DNA from: Hymenobacter glacialis
GTDB lineage: Bacteria > Bacteroidota > Bacteroidia > Cytophagales > Hymenobacteraceae
NCBI RefSeq assembly: GCF_001816165.1
Contig: NZ_MDZC01000065.1
Span: 1 to 33,163 of the forward strand
Length of the DNA stretch: 33,163 nt
Direction: 5' to 3'
This document shows, piece after piece, positions 31,048 through 33,163 of this stretch. Made by a program: the position numbers and the translations under genes. The notes under the pieces are model-generated. The model saw only the letters and a list, made by a program, of their open reading frames with translations, was not told the DNA's origin and searched no databases. Within the stretch, counting starts at the first letter, position 1. Every line of letters begins with the position of its first letter.

Positions 31048-32253
31048 TTAAACCGCCACGGGCGTTTTGGGGTCGTAGGCATCCCGGAGGCCGTTGCCAA
31101 GGAGATTGAAGCTGAGCACGAGCAGGGAAATAGCCGCGCCCGGCAGCAGCGTGAGCCACAGCCCGGCCTCGGTGCCCAGCAGGTCGTAGCCTTCCTTCAC
31201 CATGAGGCCCCAGCTGGGTGCGGGGGGCTGCACGCCCAGGCCCAAAAAGCTCAGGCCGGCTTCGAGCAGAATAGCCGCCGCGAAGTTACTGGTGGCCAAC
31301 ACAATGAGCGGGCCACGCATGTTGGGCAGCAGGTGCCGGGCAATGAGGCGCGCCGTGGGCAGGCCCAGCACCCGGCCCGCCTCCACAAAGGTGGCCGAGC
31401 GCAAACTCAGCATTTGGCCGCGCACCACGCGGGCCACGTCCACCCACATGGTGAGGCCCACGGCCACAAAGCTTACCCACACGCCTTTGCTGTCCAGGGC
31501 CAGCGAAATGGCGATGACCAGCATGATGCCCGGAATGCTCCACACCACGGTCATCACCCCTAATAAAAGCGAATCGACCCAGCCGCCGAAGTAGCCGGCC
31601 ACGGCGCCCACGGCCATGCCCAGCACCACCGAGATGAGCACCGCCACCAGCCCAATGCCCAGCGAGATGCGCGTGCCCAGCAGCAGCCGGCTCAACTCGT
31701 CGCGCCCGGCTTTGTCGGTGCCCAGCCAGTAGGTGCGGGTGCTCAGGTGGTTTTGCCGCACGGCTTGCTGCAGCTCGGTGCGGGAGCCGGGGCGGCCCAC
31801 CACGTCGGCCAGGGCCAGCCGGCGGCGGCGCCCGGCATCGGCCGAATGCGCACTGAGCGGCTCGAGGATGATGGAGTCGCCCGAAAACTGGTAGCCGCCG
31901 ATGGGGGTTTCCAGCACGTCAGGCTCGCGGCCGTGCAGCCAAGTGGCGAAGATGTTATCGGCGGCCTGGGTATCGCGGGCCGAGTCGGGCAGGGGCTGCC
32001 GCAGCAGCTGCACGCGCAGGCCGGGCCGCTCCTTCTGAATCTGCACGAAGCCGTGGTTGGCGTTGGGCGAGTTGTCGGGCAGCACCCAGTACCCCAGCAG
32101 GGCCACCAGCGTGCACAGGGCAATAAAAGCCAGGCCGGCCACAGCGGGCCGGTTTTGCCACAGGCGCTGGCGCACGTAGTAGCCCGGCGGCCGGGCCACT
32201 GCCTGCGCGGTGGGCCGGGGAGCCGGGGCAGTAGTAGGAGCTGCTATGGCCAC
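31048..32253 (-). CDS. ABC transporter permease, DppC/OppC type
   Basis: The 401-residue inner-membrane permease of an oligopeptide/nickel-type ABC importer has a first segment at about 38-58 (AVAGLAFIALCTLVALLGYWVL), then a long periplasmic loop of about 130 residues (60-190), then the family core. The core comprises TDKAGRDELSRLLLGTRISLGIGL, several membrane segments, the EAA loop EAGRVLGLPTARLIARHLLPN, and EAGLSFLGLGVQPPAPSWGLM. The usual OppC loop is about half as long; larger loops occur in Bacteroidota relatives (recalled). The start is GTG 32253, two bases after the stop of the small upstream gene. No partner permease, ATPase or binding protein is in the window, so the substrate is unknown. 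Confidence 0.92.
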   Translation of the reverse strand: MAIAAPTTAPAPRPTAQAVARPPGYYVRQRLWQNRPAVAGLAFIALCTLVALLGYWVLPDNSPNANHGFVQIQKERPGLRVQLLRQPLPDSARDTQAADNIFATWLHGREPDVLETPIGGYQFSGDSIILEPLSAHSADAGRRRRLALADVVGRPGSRTELQQAVRQNHLSTRTYWLGTDKAGRDELSRLLLGTRISLGIGLVAVLISVVLGMAVGAVAGYFGGWVDSLLLGVMTVVWSIPGIMLVIAISLALDSKGVWVSFVAVGLTMWVDVARVVRGQMLSLRSATFVEAGRVLGLPTARLIARHLLPNMRGPLIVLATSNFAAAILLEAGLSFLGLGVQPPAPSWGLMVKEGYDLLGTEAGLWLTLLPGAAISLLVLSFNLLGNGLRDAYDPKTPVAV

Positions 32254-32255
32254 TA

Positions 32256-32513
32256 CTAGCGGGTGTTGTGCTTCAACAGGCCGTCTTTGGAGGCCAGGTA
32301 GGAGGCGTCGCGGGCAATGGCCCCAAAGGAGGTGGTTTCGTAGGCCAGCTCGGTGTCGGGGTCGGGCCAGTAGCTGCGGATGAGGCCCTGTTCCAGGAGG
32401 CTGCGCAACTGGTTTTCCAGCTCAGCAGCCGGCACGCCCGTCTTCTGAAGCAGCGTGCGGAAGGGGGTGACGAAGTACAGTTCGTCGAGCAGGTCGAATT
32501 CGGGGTCAGTCAC
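32256..32513 (-). CDS. Small conserved-looking protein upstream of the ABC permease
   Basis: The 85-residue soluble protein reads VTDPEFDLLDELYFVTPFRTL, then KTGVPAAELENQLRSLLEQGLIRSYW, DPDTELAYETTSFGAIARDASYLASKDGLLKHNTR. The middle has a small helix-turn-helix-like look, but no family is recognised. I set the start at GTG 32513. Earlier in-frame codons lie across the -7 element at 32542-32549, so translation from there is unlikely. Its stop is two bases from the permease start, so the two are surely cotranscribed. Confidence 0.7.
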   Translation of the reverse strand: MTDPEFDLLDELYFVTPFRTLLQKTGVPAAELENQLRSLLEQGLIRSYWPDPDTELAYETTSFGAIARDASYLASKDGLLKHNTR

Positions 32514-32541
32514 GGAGAAAGTACGCCAGGTGGTAGTTGGG

Positions 32542-32549
32542 CAAATGTA
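32542..32549 (-). promoter_or_regulatory. -7 promoter element for the permease unit
   Basis: On the minus strand TACATTTG fits TAnnTTTG and lies 28 bases upstream of the GTG at 32513. It supports that start codon over longer versions. Confidence 0.5.
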
Positions 32550-32678
32550 AGCCAGGATGGAATTACGTTGTTGATTGGACGGCGCAAGACGGGTAGCGCC
32601 CATCACCGCGGCCGTTAAAAGTGATAATGGAGAACTGCCCGGACAACCCGTGCACCCGGCGCCCGCCGGGCGGCCCAG

Positions 32679-32883
32679 CTACCGCACCGCCCTCCCCTTC
32701 CACTGATACCCGCCGCGCCAGCCCGCCGCGCCCACCGCCAGCGCATACGGCGCGTACAGCACCTGCAGCGGCAGCAGGCCCCACAGCCACTTGCGCCGCC
32801 CAAAGAACCGCAGCACCGGTTCCAGAAACCAGGCATCGGCCCCCAGCTTGATGGCCCAGGCCGCGGCCACCCAGGGCCAGAGC
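32679..32883 (-). pseudogene. 3' remnant of a GT2 glycosyltransferase gene
   Basis: Only the last 67 or so residues remain: a membrane-rich tail, LWPWVAAAWAIKLGADAWFLEPVLRFFGRRKWLW then LLPLQVLYAPYALAVG, ending GYQWKGRAVR. This resembles the C-terminus of family-2 membrane glycosyltransferases such as the one at 21561-22679 (which ends VVWKGRRYE). The catalytic part should lie at higher coordinates, but from about 32884 the sequence is a transposase on the opposite strand, so the gene is broken. No start codon can be assigned. The stop at 32679-32681 looks original. Confidence 0.7.
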
Positions 32884-33163
32884 GACGACTTTGCGGTGCT
32901 ACTCGTGGATGATTCCATCCTGGAAAAGGCCCACACGGACCCGAGTGCGTTGATTTGCACCCACTGGGACCATAGCAAGGGCCGCTTCGTCAAGGGCCTC
33001 AATTTCGTCAGCCTACTCTACCAGGCCGGCGAGCTGGCCCTGCCCATCGCCGTGGAACTCATCGAAAAAACCGAAGCGGTGGTGGACCCCAAAACGCAGA
33101 AAATCAAGGCGAAAAGCAAATACACGAAGAATGAGTACCTGCGGGCCATGCTGCGTGTGGCCC
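32884..33163 (+). mobile_element. Transposase fragment (DDE type, IS4/IS701-like), 5'-truncated
   Basis: One open frame on the plus strand reads DDFAVLLVDDSILEKAHTD, then LICTHWDHSKGRFVKGLNFVSLLYQ, ALPIAVELIEKTE, DPKTQKIKAKSKYTKNEYLRAML and runs off the window. VLLVDDSILEK holds the first catalytic Asp of the DDE triad, and HWDHSKGRFVKGLNFV is a strong family signature of IS4/IS701-type transposases in Bacteroidota (recalled). The usual 60-80 residues before the first Asp are missing: upstream of 32884 the sequence belongs to a glycosyltransferase on the other strand. No terminal inverted repeat is visible at the junction, so this is not a clean IS end. Confidence 0.82.

Overview
The window looks like chromosomal DNA of a GC-rich member of the Bacteroidota, most likely a Hymenobacter-type member of the Cytophagales (inferred, no search was run). 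The grounds are a menaquinone (men) gene set, a TonB-dependent receptor with an N-terminal carboxypeptidase-regulatory-like domain, a LytS/LytTR two-component pair, BlaI/M56 genes, and -7 promoter elements of the Bacteroidota type TAnnTTTG in front of several genes. No rRNA, tRNA or CRISPR array was seen.

Layout. 1-3958: menF (5' cut by the window and carrying an apparent 1-base frameshift), menD and menB, closed by a strong terminator. 4057-5033: an AT-rich foreign gene between half-sites resembling integron attC sites, laid out like a gene cassette. 5240-9439: a small Cys-rich secreted protein, a membrane protein, a DUF885 metallopeptidase and menE. 9450-16001 (minus strand): a predicted outer-membrane protein, a LytTR response regulator with its LytS-type kinase, a secreted helical-repeat protein and a TonB-dependent receptor. 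The last two share a 32-base upstream motif at the same distance from a -7 element, which suggests one regulon, perhaps that of the LytTR regulator. 16222-18681: a lipoprotein, a PAS-only protein and a degenerate CZB-like protein. 18697-21477: a TatD nuclease, then a BlaI repressor overlapping an M56 metallopeptidase whose C-terminus resembles BamA POTRA domains. 21561-29535: an exopolysaccharide cluster (GT2, polysaccharide deacetylase, unknown protein, GT4, Wzx-type flippase on minus; Wzz-type protein and O-antigen ligase/polymerase on plus). 29696-32513 (minus): a SpoIIE-type phosphatase, an oligopeptide-type ABC permease and a small protein. 32679-33163: the 3' stub of a glycosyltransferase gene joined to a 5'-truncated transposase fragment.

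The window is dotted with palindromic repeats. One family has GTCATGCTGAGC-type arms, and several copies are framed by short outer inverted repeats (GCARAAG...CTTYTGC) enclosing different inner palindromes, so they look like small non-autonomous mobile elements. A second, C/G-rich family lies beside the kinase gene and inside the response-regulator gene, where it encodes the interdomain linker. A third is a single 156-base palindrome in the polysaccharide cluster.

The best candidates for something new are the M56-POTRA fusion under BlaI, the cassette with its 16-codon leader ORF, the paired upstream motifs beside the LytS/LytTR genes, and the composite palindromic elements.
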